Positions 35,709 to 44,843 of a DNA stretch of 64,000 nucleotides are shown here, piece by piece (position 1 is the first letter of the stretch; every line of letters starts with the position of its first letter). The stretch spans positions 2,692,001-2,756,000 of the forward strand of contig NC_010556.1 of NCBI RefSeq assembly GCF_000019905.1, written 5' to 3'. The position numbers were made by a program, and so were the translations under genes. This DNA is from Exiguobacterium artemiae 255-15. GTDB taxonomy: Bacteria; Bacillota; Bacilli; Exiguobacteriales; Exiguobacteriaceae. Below the pieces are notes generated by a model. That model made no database searches. It was given only the letters and a program-made list of their open reading frames with translations, and was not told where the DNA came from.

Positions 35709-37236
35709 ATGACTCCCTTATTTTTGTATACGGCCGTCTATTTGATTCCGACGTTCATCATGTTCTATATGGCCGTCGATATCCTGTTACGCAATCCAAA
35801 ACGTTCGCAGCACCGGCTGCTGAGTCTTTTTACTTTCGCCTACGGAATGTTGTTTCTCGGTGAATTTTTCCGAAACGCTGCGCCCGTCTCGATGAGTCCG
35901 GCTTTCGTGACGTATTGGTTTGGGAATGCCGGACTACTCGTCTTCAGTACATCGCTCCACTTTATCTTCCGTGTCAATGGTCATTGTTCTGATCACGTAT
36001 GCCTTTCAGACGAACGTCATCAACAGTCAGCAATTTGAACGGATCGGCGCCTTCATCTATCCGGAGTTTAATGCCTCGTACTTAATCACGATGACTGTCG
36101 GGAACGTCTTCCACCTTCTCGTGATCGGTTTACTGTTTTATGCACGGACCCAGTTGCGGGATGCGCCCCGGGGAATCATCAATGTCCTGTTGAGTGTTGC
36201 GCTCCTTGTTCTCGTCTGGGATATCGTCTTCGGATACAACTCGTTTTATGGTGTCATGCCGCCCTACGCCTATATGTACGGCGGACTGTTTTGGGCCGGT
36301 GCTCTGACGATCGCCATGCGCCGGTTCGATTATCTCGCCTCTTACCAGAAACGGTTTGCGACGCTGTACAATCTGAATCCTTCGGCGATTCTGTTGCTCG
36401 ACCGTCACGGCCGAATCGAGAGTGCGAATCCCGCGGCTCATACATTGTTGAAAGAACACAAACTGTCCGGTCAGCCGTTCGCCGACTACCTGCCGGAGAA
36501 AAAACAACAGGGTTGGCTTCAGCATTATGAGGTCCACTTTGCTTCTCAACGTAAATTCAACGAATACGAAACAAAGGTCCTGACGCTCGAACAACAGGAA
36601 CGGTATGTCGTCATGGACGCCGACTTTGTCTTCATCGAACAGGAGTTACACGGGATGTTGCTGATTCGGGATATCTAGTCCTTTAAGGAAGCCGAGCAGA
36701 CGATCCGCTTTTTCGCCTATCATGACCCGTTAACGAAAATCCCCAACCGGCGTAACTTTTACGAACGAGCCGGGCAAGCCATTCTCGAGCAGGACAGTGT
36801 CACGGTCGTCGTCGTTGACCTCGACGGCTTTAAAAGCATCAACGATACGTACGGTCATCAAATCGGCGATGCCTTTTTGATTCACTTGGCTCAGCTGCTT
36901 GAACGGACCGTTAAGCCGCCCGGTTTCGCTGCCCGGGTCGGCGGCGATGAATTCTTTTTACTGTTGCCGAATCAGACACCGGACCAGCTGCACCGGTTCG
37001 CAGCTTCGCTCTTAGAGACCTTCCAGGAAAATCCGTTTATACTCGCGGAAGAGTTGATCGAGATTCGAACGAGTATCGGACTGAGCTATTCACCCGATCA
37101 CGGCATCAGCTTGGATACTTTGATTCATCATGCCGATCAGGCCATGTATCACATCAAATACAATGGTAAAAACGGATACCGGATTCATGATACACTCGAC
37201 TCGATTCAACGACCGTCCGAAGGAGGCACACGATGA
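35709..37236 (+). pseudogene. membrane PAS-GGDEF diguanylate cyclase, broken
   Basis: A membrane diguanylate cyclase gene is interrupted twice. It starts MTPLFLYTAVYLIP with AAGGA upstream and encodes hydrophobic segments until about 35985, where the continuing homology shifts frame (FRV in one frame, MVIVLITYAFQTN in the next), probably with a small deletion. The second frame runs through more membrane segments and a PAS domain (LDRHGRIESANPAA) to a TAG at 36676-36678 in LIRDI-stop-SFKEAEQ. After the stop the same frame continues with DPLTKIPNRRNF and an intact RVGGDEFF site, ending as the channel gene begins. An internal start could give a free GGDEF domain, but no good ribosome binding site is seen. 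Confidence 0.85.
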
Positions 37237-37559
37237 TTTCCATGCTTGCGATTTTTTCACGATTATTTAAAGGATTACGCCATGCTTTTCAGTTATCCTA
37301 CTTCCGCGGTCTATTGATGCTGTGTCTGTTGACCCTGCTGTCCGGAACGATTTTTTACAGTACCCAGGAAAATTTGAGCGTCGTCGACGCGCTGTATTTC
37401 TGTATCACGACGCTGAGCACGGTCGGGCATCCGACGTTCGCTCCGGTCACGACACTCGGCAAAGTCTTCACGATGGCCTATATTACGATCGGATGCGGTT
37501 TGTTCCTTACATTGATTGCTACACTCGCCTATGTCTTGATTAAGGAACAGGAAGACTGA
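37233..37559 (+). CDS. two-TM ion channel protein with unusual filter
   Basis: This 108-residue protein has two transmembrane helices (about 25-43 and 77-101) with a pore loop between them (VDALYFCITTLSTVGHPTF), the layout of the Ion_trans_2 potassium channel module. The filter reads TVGHPT instead of TVGYGD, so potassium selectivity is uncertain. It overlaps the end of the broken GGDEF gene by 4 bases and has GGAGG 6 bases upstream. It should form a tetramer in the membrane. There is no regulatory RCK domain. Confidence 0.82.
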   Translation: MISMLAIFSRLFKGLRHAFQLSYFRGLLMLCLLTLLSGTIFYSTQENLSVVDALYFCITTLSTVGHPTFAPVTTLGKVFTMAYITIGCGLFLTLIATLAYVLIKEQED

Positions 37560-37573
37560 AAGGAGATGCCTTC

Positions 37574-38206
37574 ATGCGGCAAGCAGCCATTCAAAATAAC
37601 TTCGACTGGTGTCGTCTGATTTGCGAGCTGAACGGATGTACCGTCACGGAAACAGAAGATCACTGGAAAGCGACCGGCGACGTCCCGCCGCTCTATCCGG
37701 AAATGATGGTCCGGGCGCATCAACAGCAACTCGATCTGACCGGTGTCAACAGTATCAAGGATTGCACCGCCAGCTACGATTTTTCACTTGCCGGACTGAC
37801 ACACCTGTTCACGGCGGAATGGATTGTCCGTCCGCCGATTCTTGACCGGCGCGCGCTGCCGCCAGACTGGACTGTCGTGACGACTTCCGAGGAAGCGGCA
37901 CGTTTCTTCGCCTTCATCGAGACGCACGACTTGCCGGATACGTTGTTCGAACGGACCGATGTCCGGCTGTTCTTTTCGGATGCGCAACAGACCGGATTTA
38001 TCGCCTATTCCAACGGTCAAACGACCGGACTGTCGCATTTGACGTCCGATTATCTCGATGAACGACTCTGGGATGATATCATCCGGCTCAGTTCGGCTCA
38101 CTTCCCGGGACAGCCTCTCGTCGGCTATGAGTATGGCGATCAATTGATCACGGCACTTGAAGCCGGCTTCGATGATATTGGACCACTTGCCGTCTGGATC
38201 CGCTGA
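37574..38206 (+). CDS. uncharacterised protein, GNAT-like C-terminus
   Basis: This 210-residue soluble protein starts 14 bases after the channel gene with AAAGGAG 8 bases before its ATG, so it is probably co-transcribed. The C-terminal half (FSDAQQTGFIAYSNGQTTGLSHLT, then QPLVGYEYGDQLITALEAGFDDIGPLAVW) has the order of a GNAT fold, but the acetyl-CoA loop R/Q-x-x-G-x-G/A is not visible. It may be a degenerate acetyltransferase. I do not recognise a named family. Confidence 0.65.
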   Translation: MRQAAIQNNFDWCRLICELNGCTVTETEDHWKATGDVPPLYPEMMVRAHQQQLDLTGVNSIKDCTASYDFSLAGLTHLFTAEWIVRPPILDRRALPPDWTVVTTSEEAARFFAFIETHDLPDTLFERTDVRLFFSDAQQTGFIAYSNGQTTGLSHLTSDYLDERLWDDIIRLSSAHFPGQPLVGYEYGDQLITALEAGFDDIGPLAVWIR

Positions 38207-38237
38207 ACCGAGAACTTCTTTTCTAAATGAAAGTCAA

Positions 38238-38291
38238 AAAAAGTATCGTTTTACCGGATCTCGACAGATTCGGCAGAACGATACTTTTTTG
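38238..38291. terminator. bidirectional intrinsic terminator
   Basis: Arms AAGTATCGTT and AACGATACTT flank a loop with an inner CCG/CGG pair; T runs on both sides. Serves the preceding gene and mgtE. Confidence 0.88.
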
Positions 38292-38293
38292 TG

Positions 38294-39646
38294 TTACATC
38301 AAACGGCTGATGAAGGCCGTCGCAATCCCGAAATAGACGAGCAGCGACAGGATATCGTTCAGCGTCGTGATAAGCGGGCCGGATGCGATGGCCGGGTCGA
38401 TATTCAGACGGTGCAAGATCAATGGAATAATCGTTCCGGCTAATGTTCCAAAAATCAATGTAATGATCAGTGAACTGCCGACGACGAGACCAAGAATCGG
38501 ATCCCCCTGCCAGACGTAGGCGATGATGGCAATCAAAATCCCACACGTCACACCAATGATCAGACCGACCCGTAATTCCCGAATGATCAGCCGCGTGACG
38601 ACCCGTTTGTCGACTTCACGCGTAATCAGACCACGGACTACGACAGCCAGCGACTGCGTTCCGGTATTTCCCGTCATTCCGGCAATCATCGGCATGAAAA
38701 ATGCCAACGCGACCACTTTGGATAACGTTTCTTCAAACTGACTGATAATCGATCCGGACACGAGTCCGATAAATAATAACAAAATCAACCACGGCAGACG
38801 CCGGGTTGCGGCCACCCACGGTTTCGTATCAAAATCAATCGATTTCCCGGACGCCGACAACTTTTCGATGTCTTCATTTGCTTCTTCCCGTAAGACGTCA
38901 AGGGCATCATCGACCGTAATCAATCCGACGAGGACATCCCCTTCGACGACCGGTAACGAGACCAGATCGTAGCGTTCAAACATCTTCGCGACGTCTTCCT
39001 GATCGGTCTCGGACGAGACGCTGATGACTTTCCGGTCCATGACGTCCGCAATCCGTTCGTCGTTACTTGCGAGGATTAAATCACGGTAGGAAATGACACC
39101 TACGAGCTGACTCAGTTGATTGACGACATAAACGTAATTGATCGTCTCCGAGTATTCGATGTAATCGCGCATCTTTTCAATCGTTTCGCCAACCGTCGAC
39201 TCATCCGTCACCCAAATGAACCGGTTCGTCATCAGGCGTCCTGCCGTCTCGGCCGGATACGTCAATAAGTTGCGGACGACAAGTGCCTCATCCGGACGCA
39301 TGCCGGATAATAAACGATCGACTTCATCGTCCGGCAGTTCTTCCAGGATGTCTGCCACATCATCATTTTCCATTAAATCCATGACGTGTCCCGCGTGATC
39401 GACATCTAAACGCCGTATGACCTCAAGCTGCTCATCGATCTCCAGTTCCTCAATGACGTCGGCCAACCGTTCATGATCCAGGTAACGGAGGAGCCGTTCC
39501 TGTTCCGTTTTTCCGAGTTCACCATACCAGTTCGCTAAGTCGTATGGATAGACTTCTTCGATTACCTGCTGTGCTTCTTCCCGTCGTTCTTTCACCAATG
39601 CTTCCAGTAACAGCAGCTTCCACTGCTGTTCCTCCGGCTGACTCAT
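38294..39646 (-). CDS. mgtE: magnesium transporter MgtE
   Basis: This 450-residue magnesium channel has the N-terminal superhelical domain with acidic repeats (about 1-130), two CBS domains (about 135-255, including YPAETAGRLM and LVGVISYRDLI), and a five-helix membrane domain (about 285-450) with PMIAGMTGNTGTQSLAVVVRG forming the pore. Magnesium binding between the cytosolic domains closes the gate in this family. It is monocistronic with a convergent terminator. Confidence 0.96.
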   Translation of the reverse strand: MSQPEEQQWKLLLLEALVKERREEAQQVIEEVYPYDLANWYGELGKTEQERLLRYLDHERLADVIEELEIDEQLEVIRRLDVDHAGHVMDLMENDDVADILEELPDDEVDRLLSGMRPDEALVVRNLLTYPAETAGRLMTNRFIWVTDESTVGETIEKMRDYIEYSETINYVYVVNQLSQLVGVISYRDLILASNDERIADVMDRKVISVSSETDQEDVAKMFERYDLVSLPVVEGDVLVGLITVDDALDVLREEANEDIEKLSASGKSIDFDTKPWVAATRRLPWLILLLFIGLVSGSIISQFEETLSKVVALAFFMPMIAGMTGNTGTQSLAVVVRGLITREVDKRVVTRLIIRELRVGLIIGVTCGILIAIIAYVWQGDPILGLVVGSSLIITLIFGTLAGTIIPLILHRLNIDPAIASGPLITTLNDILSLLVYFGIATAFISRLM

Positions 39647-39718
39647 CCTCTCACCCCCACTTTTTCTCCTCTCTCATCTTAGCACGATGCTTTCAAAAAG
39701 AGCGATTGATGAAAGCAG

Positions 39719-39762
39719 TTGACATTTCTTTCGTCGCACCTTAAAATTTGCCTTAAGGAAAC
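39719..39762 (+). promoter_or_regulatory. mnt promoter overlapped by an MntR box
   Basis: TTGACA (-35), a 17-base spacer and TAAAAT (-10, 39742-39747) overlap the palindrome TTTGCCTTAAGGAAAC (39747-39762), a near-perfect MntR site. Manganese-loaded MntR should block initiation. Confidence 0.85.
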
Positions 39763-39818
39763 ATTATTAGTCTAAAGAATAATAACTGCAATAAACAAAA
39801 TCTTTTTTTACACTTTTT

Positions 39819-39834
39819 GTTGCTCTAAGGAAAC
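39819..39834 (+). promoter_or_regulatory. second MntR box
   Basis: GTTGCTCTAAGGAAAC repeats the MntR consensus with a weaker left arm, 72 bases (about seven helical turns) from the first box and 45 bases before the operon's first gene. Confidence 0.7.
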
Positions 39835-39879
39835 ATTCATTACCTAATCAAAGTTCATGAACCGGAAAGGAGTTTTTTT

Positions 39880-40623
39880 ATGCTACATGCAGTAGAAGTC
39901 GACCAATTATCCGTCTCCTATTTCGAGACGACTGCACTTGAACGTCTGTCCGTCCGCTTGACATCCGGTCAACTCATTGGAATCATTGGTCCGAATGGTG
40001 CCGGCAAATCGACTTTCATCAAAGCCATCATGGGATTGATTCCGGCAGAAGCGACTTCAATCCGTCTGCTTGGTCAATCCGCGAAACAGGCGCGGACACA
40101 GGTTGCTTACGTTCCCCAACGCAGTGCGATTGACTGGGATTTTCCGATTCGGGTCATCGATGCTGTCCTGATCGGCTGTTATCCGCAGCTCGGTTTGTTC
40201 AAGCGGCCGACGAAACAGCACCGGATGCGGGCGCGCGCCTGTCTCGACCGGGTCGGAATGCTCGATTACGCCGACCGTCAAATCGGTGAACTGTCCGGCG
40301 GTCAACAACAACGTGTCTTTTTGGCCCGCGCCTTAGCGCAGGAAGCCGACCTGTTATTACTCGACGAACCGTTCGTCGGGGTCGATGCCGGCAGTGAAGG
40401 AGTCATCATCGATTTATTGCGAGTGTTGCGCGATGAAGGCAAGACGATCCTCGTCGTCCACCACGATTTAAGTAAAGCAGCCGACTATTTCGACACGTTG
40501 CTGCTTCTCAATCGACGGATCATTTCGGTCGGTCCGCCACAAGACGTCCTGCATGCTGATCTCATCGAAGCAGCTTACGGCAATCCGCTTGCCTTCCTGC
40601 AGAAAGTGGAGGTTTCGTCATGA
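39880..40623 (+). CDS. mntB: manganese ABC transporter, ATP-binding protein
   Basis: This 247-residue ATPase has Walker A GPNGAGKSTFIKAI (about 34-47), the YVPQRSAIDWDFP segment typical of metal-chelate (Mn/Zn) importers, signature LSGGQQQRVFLARAL, Walker B LLLLDEPFVGVD and VVHHDL. It powers manganese uptake by the MntABC system. Two MntR boxes upstream make manganese the likely substrate rather than zinc. It overlaps the permease by 4 bases (ATGA). Confidence 0.93.
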   Translation: MLHAVEVDQLSVSYFETTALERLSVRLTSGQLIGIIGPNGAGKSTFIKAIMGLIPAEATSIRLLGQSAKQARTQVAYVPQRSAIDWDFPIRVIDAVLIGCYPQLGLFKRPTKQHRMRARACLDRVGMLDYADRQIGELSGGQQQRVFLARALAQEADLLLLDEPFVGVDAGSEGVIIDLLRVLRDEGKTILVVHHDLSKAADYFDTLLLLNRRIISVGPPQDVLHADLIEAAYGNPLAFLQKVEVSS

Positions 40624-41480
40624 CGATCATCGATTTCATCCACGCTCTGACGGAATACGATTTTCTCCAGAAATCCCTCGTGACATCCGTCATGGTCGGC
40701 ATCATCTGCGGGGTCATCGGTTGTTTCATCATTTTACGCGGGATGTCGCTGATGGGTGACGCCATCTCCCATGCAGTCCTGCCCGGTGTCGCCATCTCGT
40801 ATCTGCTCGGAATCAATTTCTTCATCGGTGCTGTCGCAACCGGTCTTTTGACCGCACTCGGAATCGGTTTCGTCAGTCAAAACAGCCGGATCAAAAATGA
40901 TACGGCGATCGGCATTTTATTTACGTCAGCCTTCGCACTCGGTATCATCCTGATTTCTTTTTTACGCAGCAGCAGTGATCTCTATCATATTCTGTTCGGA
41001 AACGTCCTTGCCGTCCGTCCAAGCGATATGTGGATGACGCTTGCCATCGGTCTGATTGTGCTCGCTGCAATTTTCCTATTCTATAAAGAACTGCTCGTGA
41101 CGTCATTTGATCCGACGATGGCTGCTGCTTACGGTCTGTCAACACGATTGATCCATTACCTGCTGATGACGATGCTGACCCTCGTCACGGTCGCATCTCT
41201 CCAGACAGTCGGTATCATCCTCGTCGTCGCGATGCTGATTACCCCGGCTGCGACCGCCTATCTGTTAACGAACCGGTTGTCGCGGATGATTTTCCTGTCT
41301 GCCGGTCTCGGGACAATTTCTTCCGTCGTCGGTCTCTATTTCAGCTTCACCTATAATCTGTCGTCCGGAGCCTCGATCGTCCTGGTCGCGACCGCTTTGT
41401 TTGCGCTGGTGTTCATTTTCTCACCGCGCCACGGATTACTGCGAAAATGGAAATCTGCGAAAAAGGAGCTGACGACATGA
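40620..41480 (+). CDS. mntC: manganese ABC transporter, permease
   Basis: This 286-residue protein of the ABC-3 family has eight hydrophobic segments; the cytoplasmic coupling region is near SFDPTMAAAYGLSTRLIHYLLM, and GCFIILRGMSLMGDAISHAVLPGVA is the family's N-terminal signature. It forms the membrane channel of the manganese importer. Start and stop codons overlap those of its neighbours (ATGA), showing a tightly coupled operon. Confidence 0.94.
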   Translation: MTIIDFIHALTEYDFLQKSLVTSVMVGIICGVIGCFIILRGMSLMGDAISHAVLPGVAISYLLGINFFIGAVATGLLTALGIGFVSQNSRIKNDTAIGILFTSAFALGIILISFLRSSSDLYHILFGNVLAVRPSDMWMTLAIGLIVLAAIFLFYKELLVTSFDPTMAAAYGLSTRLIHYLLMTMLTLVTVASLQTVGIILVVAMLITPAATAYLLTNRLSRMIFLSAGLGTISSVVGLYFSFTYNLSSGASIVLVATALFALVFIFSPRHGLLRKWKSAKKELTT

Positions 41481-42394
41481 TGTTCAAACGATTAATCCCT
41501 TTAACCGGTCTCGCTGTTTTACTGGCCGGCTGTTCTCCCGATTCTGCCGACGAGGGTAAACTGCAGGTCGTTACGACCTATTCGATTTTAGAAGACATGA
41601 CCCGTGTCGTCGGCGGTGAACATGTCGACGTCCACAGCATGGTCAAGGTCGGCAAAAATCCGCACGAATACGATCCGTCGCCGACCGATGTCCGGAAGAT
41701 GGCGGACGCTGATGTCGTCTTTTACAACGGTCTGAATCTTGAAGCCGGCGGTTCCTGGTTTAATAAACTCCGCTCCAGTACAAATAAGGACGGCAAGGAT
41801 GCTCCGGTCTACGCCTTAAGTAAAGGCGTCGAACCAAAGTATTTGACGGCCGCCAGAAAAGAACAGGAAACTGACCCTCATGCCTGGCTTGACCTCAGCA
41901 ACGGTATTCAATACGTTGAAAACGTCAAAGCTGGATTAATTAAAGAAGATCCGGCAAATAAAGCCGATTATGAGAAAAATGCTTCGGCTTATATCAAAGA
42001 ATTGAAGACGCTCGACACAAAATCGAAGGAACGGTTTGCTGCGATTCCGGAAGCCAAGCGCCATCTGCTCACAAGTGAAGGCGCCTTTAAATACTTTAGC
42101 GACGCGTACGATTTTCAAGCCGACTACATTTGGGAAATTAATTCCGATAATCAAGGGACGCCCGATCAAGTCCGGCGGATCGTTGATTTGATCAAGCAAC
42201 GGGACATTCCGGTGCTGTTCGTCGAAACGAGTGTCGACCGGCGCAGTATGGAGACCGTCTCCCGCGAAACCGGTGTTCCGATCGGTGGAACCCTCTACAC
42301 CGATTCTCTCGGCGCAAAAGGAAAAGACGGTTCAACGTACTTGACGATGATGGAAGCGAACTTTGATACGATCGAACAACAATTAACGCGATAA
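41477..42394 (+). CDS. mntA: manganese ABC transporter, metal-binding lipoprotein
   Basis: This 305-residue cluster A-I solute-binding lipoprotein has lipobox LAGC (Cys about 19). The four metal ligands are visible: His in GKNPHEYDPSPTD, His in DPHAWLD, Glu in TSEGAFKYFSDAY and the Asp in the late GGTLYTDSLG. His-His-Glu-Asp is the manganese/zinc set of PsaA/MntC. The ATG is 8 bases after GGAG and overlaps the permease stop. No clear terminator follows. Confidence 0.94.
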   Translation: MMFKRLIPLTGLAVLLAGCSPDSADEGKLQVVTTYSILEDMTRVVGGEHVDVHSMVKVGKNPHEYDPSPTDVRKMADADVVFYNGLNLEAGGSWFNKLRSSTNKDGKDAPVYALSKGVEPKYLTAARKEQETDPHAWLDLSNGIQYVENVKAGLIKEDPANKADYEKNASAYIKELKTLDTKSKERFAAIPEAKRHLLTSEGAFKYFSDAYDFQADYIWEINSDNQGTPDQVRRIVDLIKQRDIPVLFVETSVDRRSMETVSRETGVPIGGTLYTDSLGAKGKDGSTYLTMMEANFDTIEQQLTR

Positions 42395-42487
42395 GAACTG
42401 TCATCGAATCGCCATCCCTGTCTTTCCCTTCGTGGATTCTTCCACCGTATACTAAGGAAAGAATCAATGAGTGATGGAGGAATGAAG

Positions 42488-42985
42488 ATGCCTAAAAAAC
42501 CCGGATGGATGATCATGACACTGTCGGCGACGCTTGCCCTCGGTGCCTGCGGACAGACGGAACAAAAGACCGACTCGCATGCTAATCATGAGGCCCATGA
42601 GACGCACACAAGTGCCGATCAACTGGAACAGACGACGTCGCCAGGCGTTGCACCGGCGTTCCTAAAAGAAACGGATTCTTCGATTCAGACGATTTACCTG
42701 TCTGTCGCCAAACATCGGGATCTGCTTGAAAAGATGCCGTGTTATTGCGGGTGCGGGGAATCCGCCGGACACACGAGTAACTATGATTGCTTCATTGCCG
42801 ATCAAACAGCAGACGGAAAAACGACTTGGACGACACACGGGATTACGTGCGGAACGTGTCTCGATATCGCCGCCCAATCGATTGTTGCTTACCAACAAGG
42901 CACTCCGTTCAAAAAAATCCGCTCTGACATTGATGCGGCCTATGCGAAGACCGGTGCCAAACCGACTCCGACTCCGGCCCTCTAA
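42488..42985 (+). CDS. PCYCGC-motif lipoprotein
   Basis: This 165-residue lipoprotein has lipobox LGAC (Cys about 20) and then a His-rich linker (SHANHEAHETH). The mature domain carries MPCYCGCGESAGHTSNYDCF and a later TCGTCLDIA, the signature of the PCYCGC family found in Bacillales, whose cysteines suggest metal or redox work outside the membrane. The nearby manganese operon and the His-rich linker hint at metal handling, but it has its own ribosome binding site 93 bases downstream and perhaps its own promoter. Function unproven. The start is the ATG 7 bases after GGAGG. Confidence 0.82.
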   Translation: MPKKPGWMIMTLSATLALGACGQTEQKTDSHANHEAHETHTSADQLEQTTSPGVAPAFLKETDSSIQTIYLSVAKHRDLLEKMPCYCGCGESAGHTSNYDCFIADQTADGKTTWTTHGITCGTCLDIAAQSIVAYQQGTPFKKIRSDIDAAYAKTGAKPTPTPAL

Positions 42986-43065
42986 ATCAAACATCGGCTG
43001 ACTCAGTAATCAGTCTCCAAAGATAATTGGAACAGCGTACAATTCTACCACCCTTCTTCCGAAAA

Positions 43066-43131
43066 AAAAGAATCACTCGCTTCACGCGCCTCCTACAAGA
43101 AAGGGCGTGAAAAAACGAGTGATTCTTTTTT
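43066..43131 (-). repeat. structured 3-prime repeat element, copy D (internally deleted)
   Basis: A 64-66 base near-perfect palindrome has ends AAAAGAATCACTCG / CGAGTGATTCTTTT and, on the minus strand, TTCACGCCCTTTC joined to TAGGAGGCGCGTGAA. That is the two ends of copies A-C with the central GAGACA...GCGC part lost. It begins 29 bases after the stop of the minus-strand gene at 43160 and, with eight T residues after it, should act as a terminator. A GAAGGGTGGTAGAAT remnant follows, like the left arm of the hairpin after copy A. Confidence 0.85.
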
Positions 43132-43159
43132 GCGTCATCCTCTTTTTGAAAAGGAAAAC

Positions 43160-43597
43160 TTACCGTCGCCGGCGAGCCGTCGCATGGAGAACAAAGGGTT
43201 TGCCGGACAGCAATTCCTCCAGCTGATAATACGTATGGGCCCGAAGCGGCTGACTCGTCCGCGGGAGATGACGTAATTCATAAGCGACTTCCAGCAGATA
43301 AAACTTGTACGTCTCGGCTTCTTCAAATCCGAAACTGTTTTGCCGCGCTTCGATATAGCCGAGCAAACGCTGTTGTTGCTCAAGCGACAGACGTTGCACT
43401 TGCGGAGCAATCGATTCGCCCGGACAGAGAATCAGTTCCCGTTCTGTCCGGTACAACCGGTTCATGACCCCTCGTTCCCGTCGAAGCGCAATCAATTTCG
43501 CCGGTTGATACGAACGGGGATAGGGATGCGCATGGACTAAATACTGTTCAATGATTGATTGTGTCGGGGCAGCCGGAAAAGAAATGACATCATGCAT
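43160..43597 (-). CDS. hypothetical protein, 145 aa
   Basis: This soluble protein is not recognised. It is rich in Arg, Leu and Glu, predicted mostly helical, with QRLSLEQQQRLLGYIEARQN and YKFYLLEVAYELRHL, and ends in an ATARRRR tail. AAGGAG lies 9 bases before the ATG, codon use is like that of neighbours, and repeat copy D terminates it, so it appears to be a real monocistronic gene. Confidence 0.65.
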   Translation of the reverse strand: MHDVISFPAAPTQSIIEQYLVHAHPYPRSYQPAKLIALRRERGVMNRLYRTERELILCPGESIAPQVQRLSLEQQQRLLGYIEARQNSFGFEEAETYKFYLLEVAYELRHLPRTSQPLRAHTYYQLEELLSGKPFVLHATARRRR

Positions 43598-43768
43598 ACG
43601 ATTCGACTCCTTTTAATAAGATCTACACTCTGCATTCTACTACAAATTCCCAATTCAACGCATGGACCACACAGGATGGAAACAGGTTTTCTAATTTCAG
43701 ACGGGTTTCGTTTTTCATGACGCGTGGAAAAGTTCAAAAGATACTTATCTCTGAAAGGATGTTTTGTC

Positions 43769-44791
43769 ATGCAACAGATGAAAGCCATTGGATTCCACAA
43801 ACATTTACCGATTACGGAAGCCGACAGTCTGATTGATCTTGAACTGGAACGTCCCGTCGCAAAAGGACACGATGTGCTAGTCGAAATTAAAGCCGTTTCC
43901 GTCAATCCGGTCGATACAAAAGTCCGGGCTAAGGGCACGGACGAACAGGAACCGAAAATCATCGGCTATGATGCAGCCGGCGTCGTCGTTGAAGTCGGTG
44001 ATCACGCCTCCCTCTTTTCCGTCGGGGATGAAGTTTACTACGCGGGCGCCATCAACCGTCCGGGTTCCAACAGTGAATTCCAGCTCGTCGACGAACGAAT
44101 CGTTGCGAAGAAGCCGGAACGTTTGACGTTCAGCGAGGCGGCGGCGCTTCCCCTCACTGCCTTGACAGCTTATGAAGCTTTAACTGACCGAATGCATATC
44201 ACGTTTGATGCCAAATCAAATCTCGAGAAGACGATTCTAATCATCGGTGCAGCAGGCGGTGTCGGATCGATTGCGACACAACTTGCGAACCATGCCGGCC
44301 TGACCGTCATCGGGACCGCTTCCCGTCCGGAAACGATCGACTGGGCGAAAGCACACGGCGCCCATCATACGATTAACCATCACGAAGATTTCCGGGAACA
44401 ACTTGAACAACTCGGTTATTCGTATGTCGACTACGTTTTTTGTCTGAATGCGACCGATCAGCATTTTGATGCGATGGTCGATGTCATCACACCGCAAGGG
44501 ACTATCTGCAGTATCGTCGAGACGGACCAGGCACTCAATCTCAGCGCTTTGCAACAAAAGAGTGCCACTTTCGCCTGGGAGTTCATGTTCACCCGCTCCC
44601 TGTTCGAGACACCGGACATGATTCGCCAACATGAAATTCTGACCCGCATCGCGACTTGGCTCGAGGAAGAAACACTTGAGACGACCGTCACTCAGACGTT
44701 GATCGGACTGAATGCAGAGAATTTAAAAGAAGCCCACCGCCTCGTCGAAAGTGGCAAGACGATTGGTAAAATTGTCGTCGAACAGCATTAA
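43769..44791 (+). CDS. zinc-type alcohol dehydrogenase-like protein (quinone reductase-like MDR)
   Basis: This 340-residue medium-chain dehydrogenase/reductase has the GroES-like N-terminus (VLVEIKAVSVNPVDTKVRAKG, IIGYDAAGVVVEVGD), the Rossmann loop LIIGAAGGVGSIATQLA and the C-terminal GKTIGKIVV. The structural and catalytic zinc cysteines are absent, so it belongs to the NADPH-dependent quinone/enone reductases often induced by electrophiles. The start is the ATG 9 bases after AAAGGA. A small palindrome AGATA-CT-TATCT at 43738-43749 just upstream may be an operator. Confidence 0.9.
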   Translation: MQQMKAIGFHKHLPITEADSLIDLELERPVAKGHDVLVEIKAVSVNPVDTKVRAKGTDEQEPKIIGYDAAGVVVEVGDHASLFSVGDEVYYAGAINRPGSNSEFQLVDERIVAKKPERLTFSEAAALPLTALTAYEALTDRMHITFDAKSNLEKTILIIGAAGGVGSIATQLANHAGLTVIGTASRPETIDWAKAHGAHHTINHHEDFREQLEQLGYSYVDYVFCLNATDQHFDAMVDVITPQGTICSIVETDQALNLSALQQKSATFAWEFMFTRSLFETPDMIRQHEILTRIATWLEEETLETTVTQTLIGLNAENLKEAHRLVESGKTIGKIVVEQH

Positions 44792-44796
44792 GCTAA

Positions 44797-44840
44797 AAAA
44801 CAGGACGTTCTTCTCAAAAGAGAAAGAACATCCTGTTTTT
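44797..44840. terminator. bidirectional intrinsic terminator
   Basis: Sixteen-base arms with AAAACAGGA / TCCTGTTTT ends and T runs on both strands lie between two convergent genes. Confidence 0.9.
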
Positions 44841-44843
44841 CGA

